Source: Tieghemostelium lacteum
Taxonomy: Eukaryota > Evosea > Eumycetozoa > Dictyosteliales > Raperosteliaceae
NCBI GenBank assembly: GCA_001606155.1
Contig: LODT01000020.1
Coordinates: 434,001 to 498,000 of the forward strand
Direction of reading: 5' to 3'
DNA length: 64,000 nt
Both the position numbers and the translations under genes were made by a program. Within the stretch, counting starts at the first letter, position 1, and each line of letters opens with the position of its first letter. Below the pieces are notes generated by a model. It worked only from the letters and a program-made list of their open reading frames with translations. It was not told the origin of the DNA and did not search any database. Of the stretch, positions 9,965-20,027 are shown piece after piece.

Positions 9965-10627
9965 ATGAACACCACACCAGCCAATAGAGGTCAAAAAGTT
10001 AAAGGAGATAAAAAATCACTAGAAGCTGAGGTGGAAAGATTAACAGATGAAAATCTTCGTAGACTAGTTAGTAAACTGGAGAACGGCATCAACTCTATAA
10101 AAAGAGACCATAATATTATAAAAACAAAACTAATAAGGATCGAGAATAAGCTAACTGGCAGCATATCAGTCGCAAAAGCAGAGGTGGCACGGTTTGTGTA
10201 TGCCAGTGATCTCTCTAAATTCTATTTGGAACATATTTTATTCCCTTTGGTGCAGACAGAGTACCAAGATTTTGACCTGTTCACAAAAAAATGCTATTCA
10301 GACCAAACAGTGGTTAATTTGGCTTGGAATACTCACGGTGTAGATCTCATTTCTATGTCAGATCTCAACCAAACGCGTAATAACATTGTCCATCACAACA
10401 ATTTCTTTAATAGAGGTAGTGTACCTGTTGTTGTATCAAAGCTGCAATGTAGTCTAGAGGAATTCATGACCAAAAAAGAATATGATGAAAATCAAAAGAA
10501 ACACATTAAGGATAGGGCACAAGGATATTTCTTTAGACGGTTAGCAGATACACTCTGTCAGCTGCTTAAAAAATATGAACCAGAACCAGAAACAGAGCTG
10601 GTATCTAGACCAGATAATTATGATTAG
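9965..10627 (+). CDS. coiled-coil protein with HEPN-like RN-x-x-V-H motif, member B
   Basis: Single-exon gene of 220 residues, related to the gene at 4427-5002. Residues about 15-65 form a charged coiled coil (LEAEVERLTDENLRRL, then KLIRIENKL). The helical domain then reads DLSKFYLEHILFPLV, matching FHYYLQHVLLPKV of member A. At residues 138-143 it has R-N-N-I-V-H, an RX4H motif with Asn after Arg, in the position aligned with R-N-D-R-V-H of member A. The C-terminal tail is Lys-rich, then acidic (EPEPETEL). No signal peptide or membrane segment is seen. Outside the matched blocks the two proteins are very diverged, so conservation of R, N and H is notable. A HEPN nuclease or nucleic-acid-binding fold is a hypothesis. 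Confidence 0.68.
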   Translation: MNTTPANRGQKVKGDKKSLEAEVERLTDENLRRLVSKLENGINSIKRDHNIIKTKLIRIENKLTGSISVAKAEVARFVYASDLSKFYLEHILFPLVQTEYQDFDLFTKKCYSDQTVVNLAWNTHGVDLISMSDLNQTRNNIVHHNNFFNRGSVPVVVSKLQCSLEEFMTKKEYDENQKKHIKDRAQGYFFRRLADTLCQLLKKYEPEPETELVSRPDNYD

Positions 10628-11088
10628 TAAAATGTTTTATGTAACTAAAGACACCCTTTTGAAGAAGAAAAGCGAAATACTGGAACTACCTATAAAGCAA
10701 CACTAAAGCATAAAGCATTTGATAGCATAAGCCCCTTTGATAGACATAAAACAACACCATAGGTGAAATCTCATTGTTATAGTATGTATGTCAAAGTTCT
10801 TTACATTCTAGAATAAAAGTACTAAAATGATGTACAAAAAAAATATAAATAAAAAAGGTTATCCTTCTCTTATATAAGAGATTAGATTGTATTTAAAAGA
10901 TTATTTGGTTAAGTTATTTCAATGATTGATTTTTATTTTCCAATTATCAGTAATATATTTTTTATCTGGACACATAAAGTATGATTTAGAAACAACCTCT
11001 TGGATATATATCTCATTGGTATAGTTACAAAGCGATATTCACATATAATATCATCATATTATTATTATTTTATGATTAAGGATTATTT
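10628..11088. other. intergenic region between convergent genes
   Basis: This 461-bp stretch between the 3' ends of the coiled-coil gene and the ABC transporter gene. The first 150 bp is less AT-rich and holds an imperfect direct repeat (TTTGATAGCATAAGC / TTTGATAGACATAAA near 10710-10750). No coding frame or RNA gene can be supported. Confidence 0.3.
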
Positions 11089-14000
11089 TTATCTCGATGC
11101 TTTTCTAGTGAGATATACAAAACCAATGACCAAGGCGATATTGAATACCCAGTAGGCACAGAGGATACCAAAGTCTCTCCATCTGTTGGAATATGTCCAT
11201 CCGAGTGTTGAGTAATATTCCTCACCGTTTTTGTAGGCACAGTAACCACAGTTGGTGTCAACACCGTCGATGGTAGTTACATAACCTGATGAGTATTCTG
11301 AGAATTCTTGAGTGTAGGATTGACAGGTTTGACCTGGTGGTGGAGTGAATCTTACTAAATCTTCTGTAGTACATTCTACATTGACATTACCCAAGACGTT
11401 AGTTACAAGACCTTCAAGGAAATAACGTGCTGGATTCAATGGGTACATCCATGATTCCCAGAAATGAGGTAACTGGTCTGGTGGTACCATGACACCTGCA
11501 AACAAGAACAAGAATACAATAATGAGAGGTACTATAATCATTGCCAGGAAGATATTGATACAGACTGCTGCTAAAGCCTGTCCAAAACTCACACAATAGA
11601 AAATGTACATATTGAAAATGAGCCAATAGTAGAATCCAGTGTCTGCTGAGAACTGTAGGCCTGCTGTCCAATACATAGTCACAAAGAACAATGTACCAGT
11701 AATGACGAGGTAAGGTAACTCAACAAACACAATACTGATACCAAATGCATGCCATGAGTATACTTTGGATGAATAGTCTCTTCTAAAGTAATCTCTTTGG
11801 AAGAAGAAGTGAGGAAGTGCACTAAAGATCAACATGATACCCAAAATCAGGGATTGGAAGACAACGAAAATTCTCTGTTGCATATCAGTTGAAGAGTTCT
11901 TTAGATCCCAGAATGAGAAACCAACAATAAGACCCACCATAGCAGACTGAACAAATCTACCAAAAGAATAGTATGGGTCTCTCCACCATATGAGATTCAT
12001 ACGTTTATAGACCTCCCACAACTGATACCAAGGTCCAGTTGCAAATTCTCTTGGTGCTTCAGTATCTTCATGTGCGGTACTAGCAGATAGGGTTTGTTCT
12101 AGAGTAGCTAAATCCTGGTGAATTTGTTGGCATTCTGGTGAAGATTTCCAAGCTTGTGGCCAGTCAACATCAGTCTTACCATAAACACCAGCACCTGTAG
12201 CTTCTAGGATATATTCAGCAGGGTTTTCAGATTCAGTACATGCTCTTACACCGTGTTTTGTAAAGTAGCTTATTAGAGTTTGAGATTTCTCGCCAATGTC
12301 ACCAAAATAGACAGTTTTACCACCTTTAGCGAGGAGAAGTAATCGATCAAAGTGTTCAAAGAGTACGGAACTTGGTTGATGGATAGTGCATACCAAAGGC
12401 ATACCAGCATCTGCAAGCTTTCTAATGAACTTTACAATATTGTATGATGATTGTGCATCAAGACCACTAGTGGGTTCATCTAAAAAGAGAATATGTGGTT
12501 TGGCAACTAACTCAATACCGATAGTCAGACGTTTTCTCTCTTCTACAGAGATACCAACACCAGATTCCAGGTCACCAATTAAAGCATCTCCAAGATGTTT
12601 CATTTCCATCATTTCAAGAACTGATTCTACGTATTCGAATTTCTCACGATCTGAAATCTTTGGATCTTGACGAAGTTTAGCATTGAAACGTAGACATTCT
12701 CTAACGGTTAGATATGGATTGTGAACATCCATTTGTTCGACGTATCCTGTGATTCTTTCAAAATCAATTTCCAGGGGTTTTCCATTGAGTTTTGAAGAGC
12801 CTTCTACTGTACCAAGAGTCTTTCTCTTTGCAAGTACATCGAGAAGAGTGGTTTTACCAGCACCTGAACTACCCATAAGAGCTGTCATTTGGCCTGGTTT
12901 AATCCAACCCTCAATATCATCAAGTAGTAGTCTTTTACCCTCTTTTACAGGAACGGTATATTTAATATGTTGCCAAGTGAAGATACCACCTCTCATTGCC
13001 AGAGTATTCTTCATTTTACTGACATCAGTTGCCTCGAGGACAATCTTTGTCTGTAACTTTTCTTCTTCAACATCGTTTACTTTTGGAGCTTTACCTGGTT
13101 TGTATACCTTTTGACTGTAACCGCCTGATGTCCAATCAAAGACCTCCATAGCAAAACAGTTCATTGCAATGAACAGTAACCAGAATAGGTAAACAACAAT
13201 GGTATTTAAAGCACGATCAGAGGTCTTGAATGCCAAGGCTCTGTCAAGGTATGCTTCACCTGTAAGATACAAATGGCCTGGCTCACCACCAACCATAGGA
13301 CATACTCTATAATCAGTTTGGTTCTGGTAGTTTGGTCCATATGGAATAGCAGAATCTATGCAATTGAACTCCATATCCATAAACTCATTAGCCATCAGAG
13401 CTTTGAATGCATATGCAAATGGATTGATCCAAAATACCCATTGGAACCATGGATGCATTTTGTCATATGGGATGATATATCCAGCATAAGTAATCAAAAA
13501 GATAAATATTACAATGAGAACGTTCTCACCAATGTACATGGATCCACAGAAACTTCCAATGACTCTAAAGAGATTGGTACTTGCCAAAGCGATACCAATC
13601 AATATGAAACAGAATATAAAGAACTTGTCAGCTTGGTAGTCCAATCCAAACATAAAATAGGCAACAATACTAAACAAGAATACTTGTAGGAATGTAATTG
13701 GTAAATCAGTGACAATCTGTGCCAAATGGAATGCAGATGGTCTGTACATTGCATAGGACTTTTGTTTCTGAAGTATTCTTCTTCCATAGAAAGACATTGG
13801 TAACTCACCTTCAGATAAAAAGGCATTGAATAGAATAGCAGCAAATATAGCACCACCACGAGAAAACAGACCAAAAATGGATTTATCCAATTGAAAGAAT
13901 ACAGAACCGTAAATTAATGACTGAATCAATACGGAAAAGTATCTTGAACAAATGGAGAATTTGTCACCCCAGATAATCTGGAAATGTCTAATAGTTAGTG

Positions 14001-15516
14001 CCTTAACTTGAGTGGCAAAACTACTAACATAAGGTGACTGTTTTCTGGCAGTTTTAGATTTCTCAGATTGGAATTGTTGGATAAAGTCACGATGTGGTTG
14101 ATCGTTTTCGACTTGTTTTTCATATTGATTTTGAAGTTCAATTTGCTCGTGATAGAATTTTGATTGTTTCCAACAAGTTTCAAAATCCTGAGAGGTTTGT
14201 GGTACTTTATCTTCAAAGCCTTTTTTAATGAGCCTTTCTTGTGGATTGGTGACACCAGTAAGGAAATCTGGTGTGGATTTTCTAGGTTCACAATCGAATC
14301 CCAAGTCGAGGAAATACTGTTTAGCATGTTCAACAGGACCAAAGTAGATGCATCTACCTTTCTCCAAAACCAAAACTTTATCAAAGAGATCGTAGATGGA
14401 TTCAGATGCCTGATAGAAACTTGCAATAGTAGTCTTGTTGAGTGTATCTGACATGATTCTAAGTGATTTTGCATAGTCCAATGCAGAAGCTGCATCAAGA
14501 CCACGAGTTGAACAGTCCCAACAATTTATAGAAGCACTGCTTACCATAGCCTCTGAGATTGTAATTCTCTTCTTTTCACCACCAGAGCAACCACGAACAA
14601 ATTCGTCACCAACTAGAGTATTTTTAGTATGTGCAATACCGTACATTCCTACAATGAGATTAAATATTCTCTCTCTGAATGAACGTTTGGTCTCATCGTT
14701 GAGTCTGTTTCCTGGGGTTTTACATTTCAATGCAAAATCTAGAGTTTCATTTACAGTCAATGTAGAATAATGGATATCTTCTTCTGGAGTATATATAGCT
14801 TCACCTCTGTACTTTTCCCACTTCTTACTCGAAATTCCACCATAACTAACCTCGCCTTTAACATCAATGTACGACTTTCTCTGATTGGATATAACTCTTA
14901 GTAAACTTGAACATCCAGCTCCTGGTCTTCCAAGTACAAGTAGCATTTCACCATCTTTACAAAATGCAGTAACATCATTTAGAATATTAAATTTACTACC
15001 TTCAATTGATTTCTTACTCCTATTTATATATTTTTGTCACAATTTTACAAAAACAAAATGGTTAATATTTTTGGCGCAATTTGAAAATGGTTTTAAAATC
15101 AAAAAGGTTACATACCATGCAAATGGATTAAATAACGAAGCTATCCATTTTAAAGGAGATAACATATCATGAATAACAGAAACATCGGCACCTCTACCTA
15201 CTACAGTTAAATTTCTGATTGAAACACCCATCTTTTTGGGTTTACCACCCGCCTCCATTTTCATTCTCATGGAGTTTTCAAAGTATTTTCTAAGTTTAAA
15301 ATCTTCTTCTGACTCAATTGAAGGTACTCCCCCTTCAATATCCTTTTCTTTTTGAGTATTAATTCTTAAATTTTCAGATTCAATTTCCAGTTCATTTGCC
15401 AATCTATTAAATTGGATTTCTTCTTTTTCCACTTGAATATCAGGTGATTTATTATTATTATTGTTTACATTACTAGTATTATTAATACCAATGTCATGTA
15501 ATTCGTACTCTTCCAT
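11089..15516 (-). CDS. full-size ABC transporter, G family (PDR type)
   Basis: Two exons (15516-15116, 15019-11089; 96-bp intron) give 1443 residues, the usual size for dictyostelid full-length ABCG proteins. Layout is NBD1-TMD1-NBD2-TMD2. NBD1 has the Walker [10 protein letters not shown], signature [11 protein letters not shown] and an altered Walker [11 protein letters not shown], lacking the catalytic Glu; the H-loop is Tyr (ASFYQAS). NBD2 has canonical [21 protein letters not shown] and TIHQPS, but its signature is [12 protein letters not shown]. This asymmetric degeneracy, with one composite catalytic site, is characteristic of PDR pumps. Each TMD has about six hydrophobic segments. A Cys-rich extracellular loop (NCGYCAY) precedes the last helix. 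Known family members export lipids and hydrophobic compounds at the plasma membrane. The symbol among the many abcG paralogues cannot be assigned. Confidence 0.95.
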
Positions 15517-16077
15517 TTTAAAAATATAAAATATCTTTAATTTTCCAAATGGAGATATTTAAAACAAATATATATATAAATAAAGTATAAGAAAATTAAC
15601 AAAACACACTAATATAAATAATATAACGCTTGTTTGAGAATAAAATAAGATAATGATTCTAAAATAATAAATTTTAATTTAAATATTTCTACATCCTTCG
15701 ACTAAACTAAAAATATTCGAATGTCAATACTTCAATGTGTCAAATGATATTTTGAGTGCAACAGATGATGACATCAAAAAACAACAACTTTAATGAGGGA
15801 ATCTATTTTTTTTAATTTTTTTTCATTTTTTTTCATTTTTTTAATTTTTTTGATTATTTTTAAATTTATTTATAACCTGAAAGCACCTGCGAATATTCAA
15901 AATAGGATCCTATTTTGGATTAAGAATAAAAAAATATGGTTTCATATGATTTTAGCATTTCATTTGATTTCATGAATCTCACTCATCTTGATTTGAATAA
16001 AAAACATTGAATGGAGGGGAGATATTCATCCCCTGGTGTTGTTGGACCATTGCAGGTTGTTATAGACATAGGATATT
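15517..16077. other. intergenic region upstream of ABCG gene
   Basis: This 561-bp stretch holds the ABCG promoter side and the 3' flank of the GST gene. Near 15722-15760 are two TGTCAA words (TGTCAATACTTCAATGTGTCAAAT). At 16016-16033 a short GGGGA...TCCCC inverted repeat lies just beyond the GST stop codon. No coding exon can be supported. Confidence 0.35.
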
Positions 16078-16965
16078 TTATTTACGATAGTATAGATTAT
16101 TTCTGGAATCCAAGAGTAGATTCCATTTTTCTTCTGTACAGAGAGTGTGTTTAACTCTGTCAATATACTCACAGATATTTTGTTTAGTTGCAAGATAATC
16201 AGAAAGAGGATTCTTTGCTAATGGACTGTAACGGAATTGAATCAATAAACAGAATGCAGTTAGATCACATAAAGACAATGTGTCACCCAAGAAGAACTGT
16301 TGAGCTCCCAATAAATTTGAAATGGCATCGATATAGTCTCTACCCATCTTGTACACTTCCTCAGCTGGATATCTACCAATACCTGAAGCGTACAATTGCT
16401 TTCTAATATTCTTTACAACATAGTTTCTAATGAATGCCAAGTAGGGTGGAACTACAATAACACCGTTGATAAAGGTGGGGCTGTATTTTTCATCATACCA
16501 ACGTGGATACATGGTAACTGGTGTCATGGTATCATCAAAAAACTTTCTAATTACCAAATCTCTGGTTGCCAATGCATCATCTTGTGGTACCAATTGAGTT
16601 ACGTTAAATTCCTTCATAAGGAACTCCAAAATAAACTGTGAATCATAGACAAACTGTCCATTATAGTAAATGAATGGAAGTTTAGAACGTGGTCCTGTTG
16701 GTCTTGATGGTACTCTCTTGTAAGGAATATTTGCAAACTCTAAAAATAATAGTACTTTAGCACAAAATGGTGAATTTGAAGGTACACCTTGACTTGTTGT
16801 AGCTCCAAACTCATAGACATATACAATATCCTTTTGAAACTCTTTTGTAATATCTTCCTTTTTTCCAAATATCTTTTTTAATGCAACCAATGTTACAACA
16901 GACACCAAAATAGTAGAAGATAATCTATTTTCAGTAAAATAATTAATTATTGTATTCATCTTCAA
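16078..16965 (-). CDS. Fax/metaxin-like glutathione S-transferase family protein
   Basis: Intronless gene of 295 residues. After an N-terminal hydrophobic stretch (about 12-29), the thioredoxin-like GST N-terminal domain begins DIVYVYEFGAT and contains NSPFCAKVLLFLEFANIPY, followed by GPRSKLPFIYYNGQFVYDSQFILEFL. The all-helical C-terminal domain contains FFLGDTLSLCDLTAFCLLIQF. This is the arrangement of the Failed-axon-connections (FAXC) / metaxin-related GST group. The N-terminal hydrophobic segment suggests membrane anchoring, perhaps to mitochondria or ER, as inferred for the metaxin relatives. Two Mets (codons 1 and 3) are possible starts. No catalytic assignment is made; Fax proteins are not established enzymes. 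Confidence 0.85.
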   Translation of the reverse strand: MKMNTIINYFTENRLSSTILVSVVTLVALKKIFGKKEDITKEFQKDIVYVYEFGATTSQGVPSNSPFCAKVLLFLEFANIPYKRVPSRPTGPRSKLPFIYYNGQFVYDSQFILEFLMKEFNVTQLVPQDDALATRDLVIRKFFDDTMTPVTMYPRWYDEKYSPTFINGVIVVPPYLAFIRNYVVKNIRKQLYASGIGRYPAEEVYKMGRDYIDAISNLLGAQQFFLGDTLSLCDLTAFCLLIQFRYSPLAKNPLSDYLATKQNICEYIDRVKHTLCTEEKWNLLLDSRNNLYYRK

Positions 16966-17405
16966 TAATACTATTAAAATTGTTGATTAAAACAAAAGAA
17001 CAGCAAAATATCTTTTAAAAAAATTATTGGCAAAAGATACTCAACAAATCATATATATTTTTTTCTTGGAATTTTCAAAACTACACCTTCTATTAATGAA
17101 AGAGGTAATGACTATAATCATTGATCTTCTAAATAGTGCACTAGCATTTTTATTTATTAAAATATTTACAAAAATACAAAATTTAATTCAAATAATTTAA
17201 GTTTTCTTTTCAGGACAATTTTTAATATTTGTAACACAAAGAATTTCATTTATTTAATATGTTTATATTTGAATTTAAATAATAAACGTATATATAAACT
17301 CTGAAAATTCTCAAAAACATCCTTTTTATTTAAATTTTTTTTAAAATTTTTTTTTCTTGAATATTGATCTTTGGAACTCACAATAATAGTGATATCCAGT
17401 ACATT
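16966..17405. other. divergent intergenic region (GST / eIF2B-delta)
   Basis: A 440-bp shared upstream region of two divergent genes. It is AT-rich with a T-run at about 17323-17356. I see no additional exon, and no motif I can name. Confidence 0.4.
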
Positions 17406-19445
17406 ATGTCATATCAACCAACACCATTATTCAGAGAAGCTTCACTAACTAATCAATTAGGTATATCATCAATAGATAATAGACATATTTATATTCAAAA
17501 CTACAGTTGATCAACTTTGGTTATATTAACACATTTGAATAAAACAGGCGAGTGGATCGACGAACAACAACAAAAAGATAAGAACAAACCAAGTACAAGG
17601 ACAGTAGGATTTGATATACAAAAAGTAAGGTTAAATGACATATAACAAATAACAACATGGTTACTAATGTTATTTTAGAATTCCTCTCAAGTATTACCAT
17701 CAACTTCACCTTCAAATCCATCATTTTTATTGAGTAAAAGTCCTTCATTAAATATACCAACTGAGAGACCACGTTCATTATCATCCTCAAAGAATCTACC
17801 AACAACATTTGGTTTTAATCCAATTACCACTACAGATACAATGAATAAGTCACCTTCTACCAGTTCACCATCAACTGGTTCACCTTCTACTACCTCAGTC
17901 TCACAAATTAACAATTCATTAGAAAATCTTTCATTAAATAATAATAAACAACAACAACAACCACAGCAGGGAAATAAAAAAGGACAGCAACAAGGCGATA
18001 AACCACAACAACAACAACAGGGAAATAAAAAAGGACAACAACAGCAACAACAACAACAGGGAAATAAAAAAGAACAACAACAACAACAAGGTAATAAAAA
18101 AGAGCAACAAAATCAAGGTGAAAAGAACGAAAAACCACAACAACAAGGTAACAAAAAAGGACAACAACAGCAGCAACAGGGGGAAAAACCACCACAACAA
18201 CAACAACAAGCAACAGGAAAAAAACCAACAAGTTTAAATAACTCAACAGAAGTTGAAAATAATAATAATGTATCAACACCTCTATCAAGTAGTGGTGGAA
18301 CTAAAAAGAATACAACTATTCAATTTGACGACCCAAAGAAAAAAGTTAAAGCTACAAAGAAAAAGATTATAAATCAACAGGAATCACAACATCATTTGAC
18401 ATTGTTTGAACATTTACCACAGTTTGATAGATCACAAATTTCATTAGGTGTCGGTGTAAATGCTATACATCCTTATATTATTCATTTGGGTCTAAAGTAT
18501 GCTGATTTTTCTATATCAGGGTCAACTGCACGTACTATTGCCATGTTGACTGCATTCAAGAAGGTTATTGAAGATTTCCAAGCACCAGAAGATAAACTCT
18601 ATTCCAGAGAACTTAATGAACACTTGAAACCCAATATACAATTCCTCGTCGATTGTAGACCTATATCTATCTCCATGGGTAACAGTATCAATTTCATCAA
18701 GACACAACTCGCCAACACCAATCAAATGACTCACGAAGAGGCTCGTGAGAATATTTTAGAGACTATTGAGGTATACATTGAGAGAATCCTCTTTGCACAC
18801 AAAATTATAGCAAATCACGGTGTATCCAAAATCAACGACGGTGATGTTATTCTCACTTATGCAAGCAGCCATGTCGTTGAAATGATATTGGAACAGGCTC
18901 AATCGGAGGGTAAGAAATTCCGTGTCATTGTAGTAGACAGCAGACCCAAACACGAAGGTTTGGAACTCCTACATCGTCTAGTTCAACATAACGTCAAATG
19001 TACCTATATAATGCTCAATGCCATCTCATATATAATGAAAGAAGTAACCAAAGTATTTGTAGGTGCCTATTCTCTATTGGCTAATGGTAACTGTATCAGT
19101 CGTTCTGGAACTGCTTTGGTAGCCTCCATGGCTAATTTTTATAATGTACCATTTATTGTGTGCTCTGAAACCTATAAATTCTCTGAAAAGGCTCAATTGG
19201 ACTCTATTTGTTTCAATCAGATAGGAAATCCAACTGATCTTTTAGAGAACCTAGGTGAGAAGGAAACCGACTGCAAAATCAATGCAGAGAATACCAATGA
19301 CTTTTCAAATTTGAAACTACTAAATCTCATGTACGATGTCACCCCAGTGGAATTGATTCACATGGTAATTACTGAATATGGTATGGTACCTCCAACTTCA
19401 ATTCCAGTTATTCTTAGAGAATATAGAGGTGAAGTTAATCTCTAG
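17406..19445 (+). CDS. eif2b4: translation initiation factor eIF2B subunit delta
   Basis: Three exons: 17406-17460, a 77-nt exon 17548-17624, and 17679-19445 (phases 1 and 0), for 632 residues. The start MSYQPTPLFREAS is supplied by the short first exon; the joins keep the frame at two clean GT-AG introns (87 and 54 bp). The first half is disordered, with a long Gln/Gly/Lys tract between about 17940 and 18230 (repeated QQGNKKGQQQ units). The C-terminal half, from FEHLPQFDRSQISL, is the eIF2B alpha/beta/delta domain, with VHPYIIHLG-like and SGSTARTIAML segments and VVDSRPKHEG and GNCISRSGTALVASMA blocks. The protein is part of the regulatory subcomplex of the guanine nucleotide exchange factor for eIF2 in the cytosol, the target of eIF2-alpha phosphorylation. 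Confidence 0.93.
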
Positions 19446-20027
19446 TTTCAATTTTTTTTATAAATATATTTAAATATAAATAAAAAAATCCACAAATCAT
19501 TTTGATCCAAAAATCATGAACATATATACATTGAACAAATAACATTTAATCTCTAGATATCTATAAATTATAAGATTTATAATAAATAAAAAATATCTAA
19601 AGAACTAATAAATTGAATATCCAATTATCTTAAAGGTTTGAGGTATTTTGTGTTTGCAGGATTTTAATATTTGAATACTAAATTCACATAACTCAGATCT
19701 GAGATACCTTCATCAATAAAATTTTTACATTTTTCTGAAATTCTATTATTTGAATCATTAAAAATAATGACACATGTCAGACATTTAAAAAGAAAATTTA
19801 TTTTCAACAACCACTATATTTTTTTATTTTTTTTTTTAATTTTATCAATAATTTAAATTTTAATCAAACCAAAGAAACATACCCCTCAACAATATAAATA
19901 TGCTTTTTTGATAGGAAATATATATTATAATTCATTTTTTTATATTAATAATATTTATATCTAAATTAATTAAACTAAATCTTTTTTTTTTTTTTAGTAG
20001 AGAAGTGTATTTAAGTTGTATACATAA
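19446..20027. other. intergenic region with candidate 5'UTR splice acceptor
   Basis: A 582-bp AT-rich region between two genes on the + strand. A pyrimidine run ending in AG (about 19981-19997) lies 30 bp before the ATG of the next gene and would suit a 5'UTR intron acceptor. Nothing else is supported. Confidence 0.3.

Noticed and set aside
11414-14504. Several 85-170 codon frames within the ABCG gene
   Set aside because: They overlap conserved ABC transporter coding sequence in other frames and match nothing.
15793-15975. Phe/Ile-rich 60-codon frame
   Set aside because: Arises from T-runs in intergenic DNA; not protein-like.
17908-18288. Long Leu/Val-rich frames on the minus strand
   Set aside because: They are the complement of the CAA-rich Gln tract of eIF2B-delta; no start context or family similarity.
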